NCBI RefSeq assembly: GCF_017565305.1
Contig: NZ_JAGEKP010000003.1
Location: forward strand, 1-64,000
Direction of reading: 5' to 3'
DNA length: 64,000 nucleotides
From: Leifsonia sp. TF02-11
GTDB taxonomy: Bacteria; Actinomycetota; Actinomycetes; Actinomycetales; Microbacteriaceae
A model generated the notes under the pieces. That model made no database searches. It was not told the origin of the DNA and was given only the letters and a program-made list of their open reading frames with translations. Below are positions 25,265 through 33,887 of the stretch, one piece after another (positions within the stretch are counted from its first letter, which is position 1; every line of letters starts with the position of its first letter). The position numbers and the translations under genes are program-made.

Positions 25265-26251
25265 GTGAGCGATCGGGAGGGGTCACGCGGCACCACGGTC
25301 GCGGTCGTCTACAACCCGGTCCGCGTCGACGTCCCCCGGGTGCGCGCGGCGGTGGAGGCTCGCGCGGCCGAGGCGGGCGACATCGAGGTGATCTGGCTCG
25401 AGACCACACCGGACGACGGCGGCCAGGGGCAGGCGCGCCAGGCGCTCGAGAGCGGAGCCGAGCTCATTCTCGCGGCGGGAGGCGACGGCACGGTGCGCGC
25501 CGTCGCGGAGGCCCTGCGCGACCAGGACGCCACGCTCGGCATCCTGCCCGGCGGCACGGGCAACCTCCTCGCCCGCAACATCGGCCTCCCCTACGGGAGC
25601 GTCGAGGAGGCCTGCGCCGTAGCGTTCGACGGCGTCACCCGCCGCATCGACATCGGCGTGGCCACGGCCGAACGCGAGGACGGCGAGCGCACGGAGCACG
25701 CTTTCCTGGTGATGGCCGGGATGGGGATCGACGCCCGGATGATCGCGACAGCCCGGCCGGAGCTGAAGAAGCGCCTCGGCTGGGTGGCGTACGTCGAGTC
25801 GGCCTTCCGCGCGCTGCCGCGCTCGAAGAAGGTGCGCGTGCGGTTCCGGATCGACGGCGAGCGCGAGCGGACCGCACACGTCAGCACGATCCTCTTCGCC
25901 AACTGCGGCACCCTCCCCGGCAACCTGGAGCTCATCCCCGACAGCGAGGTCGACGACGGCCTCCTCGACATCGCCGTGCTGCAGCCGGCGACGGTGTTCG
26001 GCTGGCTGGCGATCTGGCGCACGATCACGTGGGAGAACCGGGTGCTGCGCAAGAGCGCGCTGGGCCGCAGGATCATTCCCTTCACGAACCGGGCGGGCCG
26101 GACGCGGTTGAGCTACCTGCGCGGGCGCATCGTGACGGTGCGCCTGGACGAACCCGAGCCGTTCGAGCTCGACGGTGACGGCTTCGGCGACGTGGTGGGT
26201 CTGGACCTGACGGTCGACCCGCAGGGACTGCGGGTGCGGGTTCCGCGCTGA
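25265..26251 (+). CDS. Diacylglycerol/lipid kinase family protein
   Basis: The protein has 328 residues with a GTG start, divergent from serS by 35 bases. The DAGK catalytic domain is clear: VAVVYNPVRVD, the nucleotide-binding GGDGTVRAVAEAL, and GILPGGTGNLLARNIGLP. The C-terminal beta domain has NCGTLPGNLELIPDSEVDDGLLDIAVL and ends with a DGDGFGDV-type acidic motif. The family phosphorylates diacylglycerol or related lipids (DgkB/YegS-like). Lipid specificity cannot be decided here. Confidence 0.9.
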   Translation: MSDREGSRGTTVAVVYNPVRVDVPRVRAAVEARAAEAGDIEVIWLETTPDDGGQGQARQALESGAELILAAGGDGTVRAVAEALRDQDATLGILPGGTGNLLARNIGLPYGSVEEACAVAFDGVTRRIDIGVATAEREDGERTEHAFLVMAGMGIDARMIATARPELKKRLGWVAYVESAFRALPRSKKVRVRFRIDGERERTAHVSTILFANCGTLPGNLELIPDSEVDDGLLDIAVLQPATVFGWLAIWRTITWENRVLRKSALGRRIIPFTNRAGRTRLSYLRGRIVTVRLDEPEPFELDGDGFGDVVGLDLTVDPQGLRVRVPR

Positions 26252-26275
26252 ATGGCCAGCGGTTCCGCGCGCCGG

Positions 26276-26476
26276 TCAGCGGCAGGACGTGGTGAGCTCC
26301 AGCAGATCCCGCGAGGTCGTGGTGATCGCGTTGGCCACCGGCAGCGGATCCCGCTGGACAGCGTCCGCCGCCTCATAGTCGACGAATGCGGAGCCGAGCT
26401 TGGCGAGATCCATCTTCTCGGACTCGAGGCGGCAGGCCAGCGTGGAGTCGGTGACGCCCTCCGTCCAGAGGACCAC
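26276..26476 (-). CDS. Small hypothetical protein
   Basis: A GTG-initiated frame gives 66 residues (VVLWTEGVTDSTLACRLESEKMDLAKLG..., ending LLELTTSCR). The frame stays open upstream into the end of the membrane-protein gene, with no better start and no clear ribosome-binding site. It is convergent with the lipid-kinase gene, 24 bases away. It is not recognised; coding status is uncertain. Confidence 0.35.
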   Translation of the reverse strand: MVLWTEGVTDSTLACRLESEKMDLAKLGSAFVDYEAADAVQRDPLPVANAITTTSRDLLELTTSCR

Positions 26477-26499
26477 GAAGCCCGTCTGCGCCTGACGGA

Positions 26500-27180
26500 C
26501 TACCGCAGCCTGTCGCCGTCCTCGACGGAACGGCCGTCGACGGATTCGTCGCCCAACGGGACGGACCGCGGACGCCGTCCCGCCAGCGCCGTCAGGAACA
26601 GCAGCGCGACCAGCGTCGCGAGCCCGATCGTGATCATCGGGCCGGCGAGCATCCAGCCGAGCTGCGAGATCACGAGCGAGCCGACGTCGGTCGAAGGCGT
26701 CGAGCCCGTGTACGAGATGCTCACGGACACCGAATAGAGCACGATGCCGAGCACGACGAGCCCCGCGCCGACGATCCAGAGCGCCAGCATGAGCGGGTTG
26801 CGCCTCGGGGACAGGTCGAGCCGGTCGAGGAGGCTCGGCGCCGGCACGGCGTAGGCGCGGACGAGCTCGGCGCGCTCGGCGCCCTGGTCCGCCGTCACGG
26901 GCGAACCCGGGTCGCCGGAGGGGCTGTCGAGGGCGCCGGACGCGACGCGCGGCAGGGCAGCCGGGTCCACGGACAGCGTCGCGGCCTCCACCGACGAGCG
27001 GCCGTCATCCGACCGCGACCGTTCACTCTCGACATCCGGCGCAGGATCCGGCACGGGTGCGGTGCGCACGCGGGTGCGCGGCTGCTCGCCCGGCTGCGGA
27101 CGGTAGCCACGCTGGAACTGCGGGTCGTAGCGGGGATCGAAGCCGCGCGCGGCGTCCTTCTGCTCGTCGTCCACGATCAT
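26500..27180 (-). CDS. Two-helix membrane protein with a long disordered N-terminus
   Basis: The protein has 226 residues. The first 120 are polar, Pro/Arg/Asp-rich and probably disordered, with an RGYRPQPGEQPRTRVRT segment. Two membrane helices follow (LMLALWIVGAGLVVLGIVLYSVSVSI and LGWMLAGPMITIGLATLVALLFLTAL), then a charged tail. It starts 21 bases after pheA on the same strand, so they may be co-transcribed. No family is recognised; it resembles actinobacterial conserved membrane proteins of unknown role. Confidence 0.7.
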   Translation of the reverse strand: MIVDDEQKDAARGFDPRYDPQFQRGYRPQPGEQPRTRVRTAPVPDPAPDVESERSRSDDGRSSVEAATLSVDPAALPRVASGALDSPSGDPGSPVTADQGAERAELVRAYAVPAPSLLDRLDLSPRRNPLMLALWIVGAGLVVLGIVLYSVSVSISYTGSTPSTDVGSLVISQLGWMLAGPMITIGLATLVALLFLTALAGRRPRSVPLGDESVDGRSVEDGDRLR

Positions 27181-27201
27181 CCCGACCTCCTGCAGCGCAG
27201 C

Positions 27202-28194
27202 TTACCCGTGGGAGGTCGAACCGGCACCGGCATCGTCGACGAGCGTCTCCAGCCATGCGCGCGCCTCTGTGAACACGTCGTCGCGGTAGCGCTGGTCGAA
27301 CGCGACGTGCACCCCGTCGGCACGCGGGTAGGACCCCAGGAAGATCACCGACGGGCTGAACCGGCGCAGACCGAGCAGGGCGTCGGCCACCCGCTCGTCC
27401 TGGATGTGGCCGTCGGCGTCGATGACGAACCGGTAGCGACCGAGGGCGTCACCGATCGGGCGCGACTCGATGAGGCTGAGGTTGATTCCGCGGGTGGAGA
27501 ACTGCTCGAGCAGGTCGAGCAGCGATCCCGGGCGGTCGTCGGGCAGCTCGGCGATCAGGCTGGTCTTGTCCGCACCCGTCGGTGCGGGCACGCTGCGCGA
27601 GGTACTCACCAGCACGAAGCGGGTCACGGCGTTCGGGTTGTCGCCGATGTTCTCGGCCAGCACGGTCACGTCGTGGTGGTCGACGATCCCCGGCGGGGCG
27701 ATGGCCGCATCGGCCGTGCTGCCCTCGAACAGCGACGCGGCGGCCGCCACATTGCTGGAGGCCGGGAGGTGCCCGTGCGCGGGGAGGTGCGCGTCCAGCC
27801 ACTGGTGGCACTGCGCGTAGGCGACGGGGTGCGCGTTCACGGTGTGCACGTCCGCGAGGGTCGTGCCCGGCCGGGCGACCAGCACGAAGTTGACGGGCAC
27901 CAGGTACTCGCCGACGATCCGCAGACCGGGGATGGTGGCCAGCGCGTCCTGGGCGACGGAGACGCCGCCCTCGATCGAGTTCTCGATGGCGATCATCGCC
28001 GCCACGCTGCGCCCGGCGACCACGTCGGCGAGCGCTTCGCCCACGTTGTTCACGGCACGCCAGTGCTTGCCGCGCGCCTCCGGCACCTGGGCGAGCGCGG
28101 CCTCCGTGAAGGTGCCCGACGGCCCGAGGAAGCTGTAGACCTCGTCGACGGAGGCGGGCAGCTCGGCAGTGGGGTCGGCGGGGGCGCTGGACAT
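27202..28194 (-). CDS. pheA: Prephenate dehydratase
   Basis: The protein has 330 residues from MSSAPADP. The catalytic domain shows YSFLGPSGTFTEAAL, the IENSIEGGV block, and the TRF motif in NPNAVTRFVLVS. A C-terminal ACT domain (TSLIAELPDDRPGSLLDLLEQFSTRGINLSLIESRP) gives feedback control by phenylalanine. It converts prephenate to phenylpyruvate in Phe synthesis. On the minus strand TATAAG ends about ten bases before the ATG, so the leader is very short and regulation is probably allosteric rather than by attenuation. Confidence 0.95.
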   Translation of the reverse strand: MSSAPADPTAELPASVDEVYSFLGPSGTFTEAALAQVPEARGKHWRAVNNVGEALADVVAGRSVAAMIAIENSIEGGVSVAQDALATIPGLRIVGEYLVPVNFVLVARPGTTLADVHTVNAHPVAYAQCHQWLDAHLPAHGHLPASSNVAAAASLFEGSTADAAIAPPGIVDHHDVTVLAENIGDNPNAVTRFVLVSTSRSVPAPTGADKTSLIAELPDDRPGSLLDLLEQFSTRGINLSLIESRPIGDALGRYRFVIDADGHIQDERVADALLGLRRFSPSVIFLGSYPRADGVHVAFDQRYRDDVFTEARAWLETLVDDAGAGSTSHG

Positions 28195-28282
28195 GGCCCC
28201 TAGCTTATAGAGCGCATCGGGCCCGCCGACGCCGGCGACGACCGCTCTCGCCCGCGGCCCGCGGCCGTGGAAGAGTAGTCGC

Positions 28283-29902
28283 ATGGACGAACGAGCAGGC
28301 ACCCCCGCGCAGCCCTCCGACCTCATCGACGTCGACGCCCTGCGGCGCGCGTACTACGAGCTGAAGCCCGACGTGAGCATCCCGGAGCAGCGGGTGGTCT
28401 TCGGCACGTCCGGGCACCGCGGCTCGTCACTGAACACCGCGTTCAACGAAGACCACATCGCCGCGACGACGCAGGCGATCGTCGAGTACCGCAACGCGCA
28501 GGGGATCACCGGCCCGCTGTTCATCGGAGCGGACACGCACCTGCTCAGCGAGTTCGCGACGACCACCGCCCTCGCCGTGCTGGTCGCCAACGAGGTGCGC
28601 GTGCTTGTCGACGAGTTCGACGACTGGGTGCCGACCCCTGCCGTGTCGCACGCCATCATCGCCTACAACACGGCCGGTCACCCCGACCGGGCCGACGGCA
28701 TCGTCGTCACGCCCAGCCACAACCCGCCGGCCGACGGCGGCTTCAAGTACAACCCGCCGCACGGCGGCCCGGCCGACACCGACGCCACCAGCTGGATCGC
28801 GAAGCGCGCGAACGAGATCATCGCCGACGGGATGCGCGACGTGCGGATGTCCGAGCCGAGCGGCGTCGAGACCTACGACTTCCGCGGCAACTACGTCGCC
28901 GACCTGAAGAACATCATCGACGTGGAGGCCATCAAGAACAGCGGCATCCGCATCGGCGCCGATCCGCTGGGAGGCGCGAGCGTCAGCTACTGGCAGGCGA
29001 TCGCCGACACCTACGGACTCGATCTGACGGTCGTGAACCCGGAGGTCGACCCCACCTGGGGCTTCATGACGCTCGACTGGGACGGCAAGATCCGCATGGA
29101 CCCGTCGAGCCCGTCCGCCATGGCGTCGGTCGTCGCCCGCAGCGGCGAGTTCGACATCCTCACAGGCAACGACGCCGACGCCGACCGCCACGGCATCGTC
29201 ACCCCCGACGGCGGCCTGATGAATCCCAACCACTATCTGGCGGTGGCGATCGACTACCTGTTCCGCACCCGCACGGGCTGGCGGGCTGACGCCGCCGTCG
29301 GCAAGACGCTGGTGTCGTCCTCCATCATCGACCGGGTCGCCGAGTCCCTCGGACGCCGACTGTGGGAGGTCCCCGTCGGGTTCAAGTGGTTCGTGCCGGG
29401 GCTCATCGACGGGTCGGTCGGCTTCGGCGGCGAGGAGAGCGCCGGTGCGAGCTTCCTGCGCTTCGACGGGTCGGCCTGGACGACCGACAAGGACGGCATC
29501 CTGCTCGCACTCCTGGCGAGCGAGATCCGCGCCGTCACCGGCAGGTCGCCCTCCCAGCTCTACCGCGAGCTGACCGAGCGCTTCGGCGACCCGGTCTACC
29601 AGCGCGTGGACGCGCCCGCGAGCCCCGAGCAGAAGGCGGCGCTGAGCAAGCTCGACGGCGACGCGATCACGGCGACCGAGCTCGCCGGGGAGCCGATCAC
29701 GGCCAAGCTGAGCCGGGCTCCCGGCAACGACGCCGCTCTCGGCGGTGTGAAGGTCGAGACGGCGGACGCCTGGTTCGCGGCGCGCCCGAGCGGCACCGAG
29801 AACGTCTACAAGATCTACGCCGAGTCGTTCCGGGGCGAGGACGACCTCCGCCGCGTGCAGGAGGAGGCCAAGCGGATCGTGTCCGACGCCCTCGACGCGT
29901 AA
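28283..29902 (+). CDS. pgm: Phosphoglucomutase (alpha-D-glucose-phosphate-specific)
   Basis: The protein has 539 residues, typical for this family. Motifs in order are FGTSGHRGSS, the phosphoserine loop VVTPSHNPP (Ser145), the metal-binding loop GNDADADRHG, the sugar-specificity loop with GGEESAGASFLRFDG, and the phosphate-binding RPSGTENVYKIYAESF. It interconverts glucose 1- and 6-phosphate for glycogen and cell-wall precursors. It diverges from pheA with an 88-base gap and ends at a conserved hairpin shared with the usp gene. Confidence 0.96.
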   Translation: MDERAGTPAQPSDLIDVDALRRAYYELKPDVSIPEQRVVFGTSGHRGSSLNTAFNEDHIAATTQAIVEYRNAQGITGPLFIGADTHLLSEFATTTALAVLVANEVRVLVDEFDDWVPTPAVSHAIIAYNTAGHPDRADGIVVTPSHNPPADGGFKYNPPHGGPADTDATSWIAKRANEIIADGMRDVRMSEPSGVETYDFRGNYVADLKNIIDVEAIKNSGIRIGADPLGGASVSYWQAIADTYGLDLTVVNPEVDPTWGFMTLDWDGKIRMDPSSPSAMASVVARSGEFDILTGNDADADRHGIVTPDGGLMNPNHYLAVAIDYLFRTRTGWRADAAVGKTLVSSSIIDRVAESLGRRLWEVPVGFKWFVPGLIDGSVGFGGEESAGASFLRFDGSAWTTDKDGILLALLASEIRAVTGRSPSQLYRELTERFGDPVYQRVDAPASPEQKAALSKLDGDAITATELAGEPITAKLSRAPGNDAALGGVKVETADAWFAARPSGTENVYKIYAESFRGEDDLRRVQEEAKRIVSDALDA

Positions 29903-29921
29903 CCCCCGCGTTCCTCGTCAC

Positions 29922-29980
29922 CCGAGGGGCACGTTGTTGTCCCGTTCGCGCGCCGAAAGGGACAACGACGTGCCCCTCGG
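29922..29980. terminator. Bidirectional hairpin between pgm and usp; dispersed repeat copy 1
   Basis: A 22-base stem with one G-U pair joins 29922-29943 and 29959-29980 around a 15-base loop. It lies between convergent genes. The right half, GGGACAACGACGTGCCCCTC, recurs identically at 37557-37576 in another gene-end hairpin. Confidence 0.7.
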
Positions 29981-29982
29981 CG

Positions 29983-30459
29983 TCAGGATGCGGGGGAATC
30001 CCCGCCGCGGATGATGAGCACGGGGCAGTGCGCGCGCTCGGCGATGGAGCGCGACACCGAGCCGAGCAGGAGGCCGGCGAAGCCTCCGCGCCCGCGGTTG
30101 CCGACGATCACCAGGTCTGCGGTCTTCGTCGCCTCGATGAGCACGAACGCGGGCGAGCCGTGGACGATCTCGGGCGCGTACCAGGAGGGCAGGGCATCCC
30201 CGAAGACCTGCTGTGCGGTCTCGGCCGCGATCTCGTGGGCGTCCTGCTCGGGCGACCAGTCCGCGCCGACATAGCCGTGCCAGGCGTCCGGGTAGCTCCA
30301 GGCCGTGACACCCGCGAGCGTCGCACCGTAGCGCTCCGCGATCCCGGCCCCGCGCCGCAGTGCCTCGACGGAGGACGCGGAGCCGTCGACACCGACGATG
30401 ACGCGGCCTCCGGATCGGACCAGACCTTCTGACGTCGTCGCTGCGTTCTCATCGGTCAT
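29983..30459 (-). CDS. Universal stress protein (UspA family)
   Basis: The protein has 158 residues from ATG 30459 with GGGGAG upstream. It is a single Usp domain: RVIVGVDGSASSVEALRRG at the N-terminus and the ATP-binding signature GNRGRGGFAGLLLGSVSRSIAERAHCPVLIIR at the C-terminus. Such proteins bind ATP and modulate stress survival. It is convergent with pgm and not in an obvious operon. Confidence 0.93.
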   Translation of the reverse strand: MTDENAATTSEGLVRSGGRVIVGVDGSASSVEALRRGAGIAERYGATLAGVTAWSYPDAWHGYVGADWSPEQDAHEIAAETAQQVFGDALPSWYAPEIVHGSPAFVLIEATKTADLVIVGNRGRGGFAGLLLGSVSRSIAERAHCPVLIIRGGDSPAS

Positions 30460-30561
30460 GACAGGTGCTCCCCACTGATCCTGGGCGCGGCCGTGCGGCG
30501 CGCCCTCGCGTGCAGCCTGCCACTCCCTCCACGACGCGTCTAGCACGGGAGGCCAACGGCG

Positions 30562-31704
30562 TCAGGAGCTCCGGCGTACCACGATCGCGAGGGCCTCGCT
30601 GAGCGGCGCGGCCGCGCGCACCGCGCTGACGATGCGCGAGACGGCGCCGGCGGGGGTCGCCGAACCGCGCACGATCGCCTCGGCGCGCTGCAGACCGTGC
30701 TCGCCGCCGAGCGCGTCCAGCGCCCCGTCGCTCAGGCAGAGCAGCGAGTCGCCCGGAGCGAGCTGCACCGACGCCGCGACCCGGTCGGTGCTCGACTTGC
30801 CCAGCGGGAGGCCGGGCTCGAGTCTGCGCACGCCGCCCGCAGCCGCCACGACGAAGGCCAGCCCGTGGCCGGCGTCGACGTACTCGACGGTTCCCGACGG
30901 TGCGACGCGCGCGTGGAAAGCGGTCGCGAGGACGCCGAGCCTGCCGAGGTCGTCCTCCAGGTTGGCCGAGACGGTCTCGATCGCGCGCTCGAGACCCGCG
31001 TACGGTGTGGCGCTCCGGAGCGCTGCGCGCACGGACGCCGCGACGATCGCCGCGGACATGCCCCGCCCGACGACGTCGCCGACCGTGACGCAGAAGCCGT
31101 CGCCGTCGTCGTACCAGTCGTAGAAGTCTCCGGAGACGGCGGCGCCGGCCTCACTGGCCGCGGCGATCTCGAACCCCCTGGCTGTCGGCTTCCTCCTCGG
31201 CAGCAGCGCCGTCTGCACCACAGCGACCCCGTCGCTCTGCGCGTCCCTGTCGAGCTCGGCCTGCACCCAGTCGGCCAGGTCGCGCAGCAGCTGCAGCTGT
31301 TCGGCGTTCAGGCTGTGCGGCACCGTGTCGAGCACGCAGAGGGTGCCGACGGGCTCCCCTCCCGCCGCGCGCAGCGGCTCGCCCGCGTAGAAGCGGAGGT
31401 GGGGATCGCCGACCACGAACGGATTGTCGCGGAAGCGTTCGTCGGCGGCGGCGTCGTCGATGACCAGCTGAGCGTCCTGCCGCGCGGTCAGATCGCAGAA
31501 CGCGCTCTCGCGCGGTGCCTCCGTGGTGAGCCCGCGATGCGACTTGCGCCACTGCCGCTCGCCGTCGAGGAGGGTGACGCTCACCATCGGCACCTCGAAG
31601 AGGCGCTGCGCGAGCCGCGTGATCCGGTCGAATCTGTCCTCGGGAGCGGTGTCGAGGATCTCGAGTGCGGCGAGTGCTTCGTGGCGGCGTTCCTCGGTGA
31701 CCAT
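30562..31704 (-). CDS. GAF-domain PP2C-type (SpoIIE/RsbU) phosphatase
   Basis: The protein has 380 residues. A GAF sensor (about 25-155: DRITRLAQRLFEVPMVSVTLLDGERQW ... GTLCVLDTVPHSLN) is followed by a SpoIIE-type phosphatase (about 190-378). The latter shows AVSGDFYDWYDDGDGFCVTVGDVVGRGMSAAIVAA, the metal-binding Asp of PP2C, and CLSDGALDALGGE. These proteins dephosphorylate anti-anti-sigma factors in partner-switching pathways. No anti-sigma or STAS gene is next to it, so its partner is elsewhere. Confidence 0.9.
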   Translation of the reverse strand: MVTEERRHEALAALEILDTAPEDRFDRITRLAQRLFEVPMVSVTLLDGERQWRKSHRGLTTEAPRESAFCDLTARQDAQLVIDDAAADERFRDNPFVVGDPHLRFYAGEPLRAAGGEPVGTLCVLDTVPHSLNAEQLQLLRDLADWVQAELDRDAQSDGVAVVQTALLPRRKPTARGFEIAAASEAGAAVSGDFYDWYDDGDGFCVTVGDVVGRGMSAAIVAASVRAALRSATPYAGLERAIETVSANLEDDLGRLGVLATAFHARVAPSGTVEYVDAGHGLAFVVAAAGGVRRLEPGLPLGKSSTDRVAASVQLAPGDSLLCLSDGALDALGGEHGLQRAEAIVRGSATPAGAVSRIVSAVRAAAPLSEALAIVVRRSS

Positions 31705-31769
31705 CCCACCACTGTACGAAGGGCCGGAGGTGCCCCGCTGTCCTCATTTCGAGGTACCGGCGGGCGGCG

Positions 31770-32549
31770 CTAGTGGTATTCGGTGCCGCCCGGAACCCCG
31801 AAGAACTCCTCGAGCGTCTGGACCTTCTCCGTGTGGAGCTCGGTCGAGAGGGGGATGCCGACGTAACGGAAGTGCCACGGCTCGTACGTGAATCCCGTGA
31901 TCGGGACCGTGGTCTGGGTGTAACGGAGGATGAAGCCGAACCGCCAGGAGTTGGCGCTGAGCCACTCGCCCTGCTGGGTGGTCCCGAAGCACGCGTCCAG
32001 CGAGCATTTGGCGGGGACCGCGCTGATGTCGACGGCCAGTCCGGTCTGATGCTCGCTGTGACCGGGACGCGCGGTGTCGGTGTCGGCGAAGGCCTGACCG
32101 TGCCGGGCGACGTCGTCGTCGTAGACATGGGTCTGCGACTCGAACGATCGATAAGCGCTTTGCACGGAGAAGTCCAGGCCGGCCTCCGTCTTGCCCGCCC
32201 GGAACATCGCGACGAGGGCGTCCGCCACTTCGGGGCGCATCGGCTGGCGGTTGACGTAGGTCACGTCCGGGTAGACGAGGGTCGGCGGCGCGTAGTCGAT
32301 CGGGTTGAGCGGTCGCGCCTTGTTGACGACCACCCAGATGCTGTTCGGGTCGTCGACCGAGTGGGCCGACTTGTCGAAGCCGACGGTCGTCGGGGTCGCG
32401 GTGGCCGTGGGAAGAGCGCGCGGCGTGTGCGTGGCGGACGGTCTCGCGGAGTGCGAAGGTCGCCGGGTGGCCGGCGCCGAGACGGTGCAGGCGGTCAGCG
32501 CGAGCAGTACCGTGAGCGCGGCCGTCAGCACGACGCCGCGGCGGCGCAC
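31770..32549 (-). CDS. VanY-like D-Ala-D-Ala carboxypeptidase lipoprotein (M15B)
   Basis: GTG 32549, with GAGG six bases upstream, gives 259 residues. Lipobox LLALTAC puts the acylated Cys at 21; a Thr/Pro-rich linker follows. The M15B domain shows SVQSAYRSFESQ, PGHSEHQTGLAVDIS (zinc His and Asp) and the last zinc ligand in EPWHFRYVG. It trims the terminal D-Ala of peptidoglycan stems outside the membrane. It is probably part of routine wall turnover, with no resistance genes nearby. Confidence 0.9.
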   Translation of the reverse strand: MRRRGVVLTAALTVLLALTACTVSAPATRRPSHSARPSATHTPRALPTATATPTTVGFDKSAHSVDDPNSIWVVVNKARPLNPIDYAPPTLVYPDVTYVNRQPMRPEVADALVAMFRAGKTEAGLDFSVQSAYRSFESQTHVYDDDVARHGQAFADTDTARPGHSEHQTGLAVDISAVPAKCSLDACFGTTQQGEWLSANSWRFGFILRYTQTTVPITGFTYEPWHFRYVGIPLSTELHTEKVQTLEEFFGVPGGTEYH

Positions 32550-32677
32550 ACGCGCACCTCGTTCACGTCCCGCACCGCGGGAATCCCCCAGAATCACGCG
32601 ATGAGCATAGCCTCCGGGGAGGCCTGTTCGCGCAGCCGGCTCGCAGCCTCCGGCGTTGCCTGAGCGTCGGCCGCGAG

Positions 32678-33574
32678 CTACTTCGACAGACTCCAGAAGT
32701 GGCCGATCGCGCCGGGGTGCTCGACGGTGATGGTGTGGTCGAGGTCGCGGTAGTCGTTGTCCTCGTTGTGGCCGGCCATCTGGATGGTGATCTTGCCGTT
32801 GTCGTTGTGCACGCCGGTGACGATCTGCACATGGTCGAGCGAGTCGTTGTCGTTCCAGTCGAACATCACGATGTCGCCGAGCTTGATCTTGTCGCGCTGG
32901 TCGAACGAGTACTCCGTGAGACCGAGCTTCGCCGCGTTCTCGCGGAAGTAGTTGTCCATGGCGGGCACGTAACCCCAGGCCGGGCTCCAGTCGGCCGCGG
33001 CGTCGTGGTTGTACCACTCGGAGTTCATCTGCCAGCCGCGGGCGATCAGGGTCTGGCTCACGAAGTTGGCGCAGTCGCCGCCGACGGGGTTGAGGTCGCC
33101 GTACTCAGCGGTGTTGTAGTTGTTCCAGTGGGCCATCGCGTACGCAAGCTGCTGGTCGACGGGCGTGACGACCTGATAGGTGTACGTCTTGCCGTCGGTC
33201 GCGACGGGCTTGCCCGACGTGTCGGTGACGGCGATCGGCACGGCTCCTGCGGCGAAGTTCTGGGCTGCGGGAACCTCTACCACGGCCTTGTCGGCGGTCG
33301 CCTGCGTGATCGCGGCGGCCTGGCCGCCCACCTCGACCGATGCGACCTTCTCGAGGTTGGTCCCGGTGATCGTCACCGTTCCGCCGGAGACGCTGCCCGT
33401 CGCGGGCTGGATGCCGGAGACGATCGCGTTCTTCGGCTGGTTGACGGGCGAAGCGCCCGCGACGGCCTTGGTGATGGGCGACGGCTCGCCCGCGCAGCCG
33501 GTGAAGAGGAGTGCGGCGGCAGCCGCGACGGCGGCGACGGGGAGGAGACGGCGGGAACGGCTGAGAGAACTCAT
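32678..33574 (-). CDS. TIG plus putative amidase-domain lipoprotein
   Basis: The protein has 298 residues from ATG 33574. Lipobox LLFTGC (Cys27) is followed by an IPT/TIG immunoglobulin-like domain (about 45-130: IVSGIQPATGSVSGGTVTITGTNLEKV). A C-terminal domain follows with the pattern HWNNYNTAEYGDLNPVGGDCANFVSQTLIARGW and DHVQIVTGVH. The Cys-Asn-Phe and His positions match the Amidase_6/NlpC-like cysteine hydrolase group. It is likely a surface peptidoglycan hydrolase. Divergent from the MFS exporter. Confidence 0.87.
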   Translation of the reverse strand: MSSLSRSRRLLPVAAVAAAAALLFTGCAGEPSPITKAVAGASPVNQPKNAIVSGIQPATGSVSGGTVTITGTNLEKVASVEVGGQAAAITQATADKAVVEVPAAQNFAAGAVPIAVTDTSGKPVATDGKTYTYQVVTPVDQQLAYAMAHWNNYNTAEYGDLNPVGGDCANFVSQTLIARGWQMNSEWYNHDAAADWSPAWGYVPAMDNYFRENAAKLGLTEYSFDQRDKIKLGDIVMFDWNDNDSLDHVQIVTGVHNDNGKITIQMAGHNEDNDYRDLDHTITVEHPGAIGHFWSLSK

Positions 33575-33769
33575 ACGACCTTCGGGGATGATTCGGAGGG
33601 TGTTCGGGTCGGTGCCTTCCACGGTACGCCTGGCACCTATGGGGCACCTGGACGGGGGCCACTCAGGCAGTGGAAGACGCGCACGAACGCTCGGGAAACC
33701 GCGAGATCCCGCCGGATTCACCCTGCTGTTCGCCCATGGCGAACGTCGGCGCAAGGGCGTAGTCTCACG

Positions 33770-33837
33770 TTGCCGAAAGACTCGCACTGGGTGTAACTTT
33801 GCACTCTCCGCAAAATTCTTTGCCCCACACCGGTGTG
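33770..33837 (+). promoter_or_regulatory. Promoter and palindrome upstream of the DHA2 exporter
   Basis: TTGCCG (33770-33775) and TAACTT (33794-33799) are spaced 18 bases apart as a sigma-70-type promoter. A perfect 12-base palindrome, CACACCGGTGTG (33826-33837), lies downstream, where a repressor could block transcription. The rest of the 313-base interval from 33575 shows nothing else. Confidence 0.45.
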
Positions 33838-33887
33838 ACGTTCCGAGTGCCGGGCGTCCCCTCACACGACTCTCGACACGGAGACAG

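Noticed and set aside
33180-33887. Upstream extension of the DHA2 exporter frame by 236 residues
   Set aside because: It overlaps the amidase lipoprotein on the other strand and lacks membrane-protein character; the promoter at 33770-33799 lies inside it.
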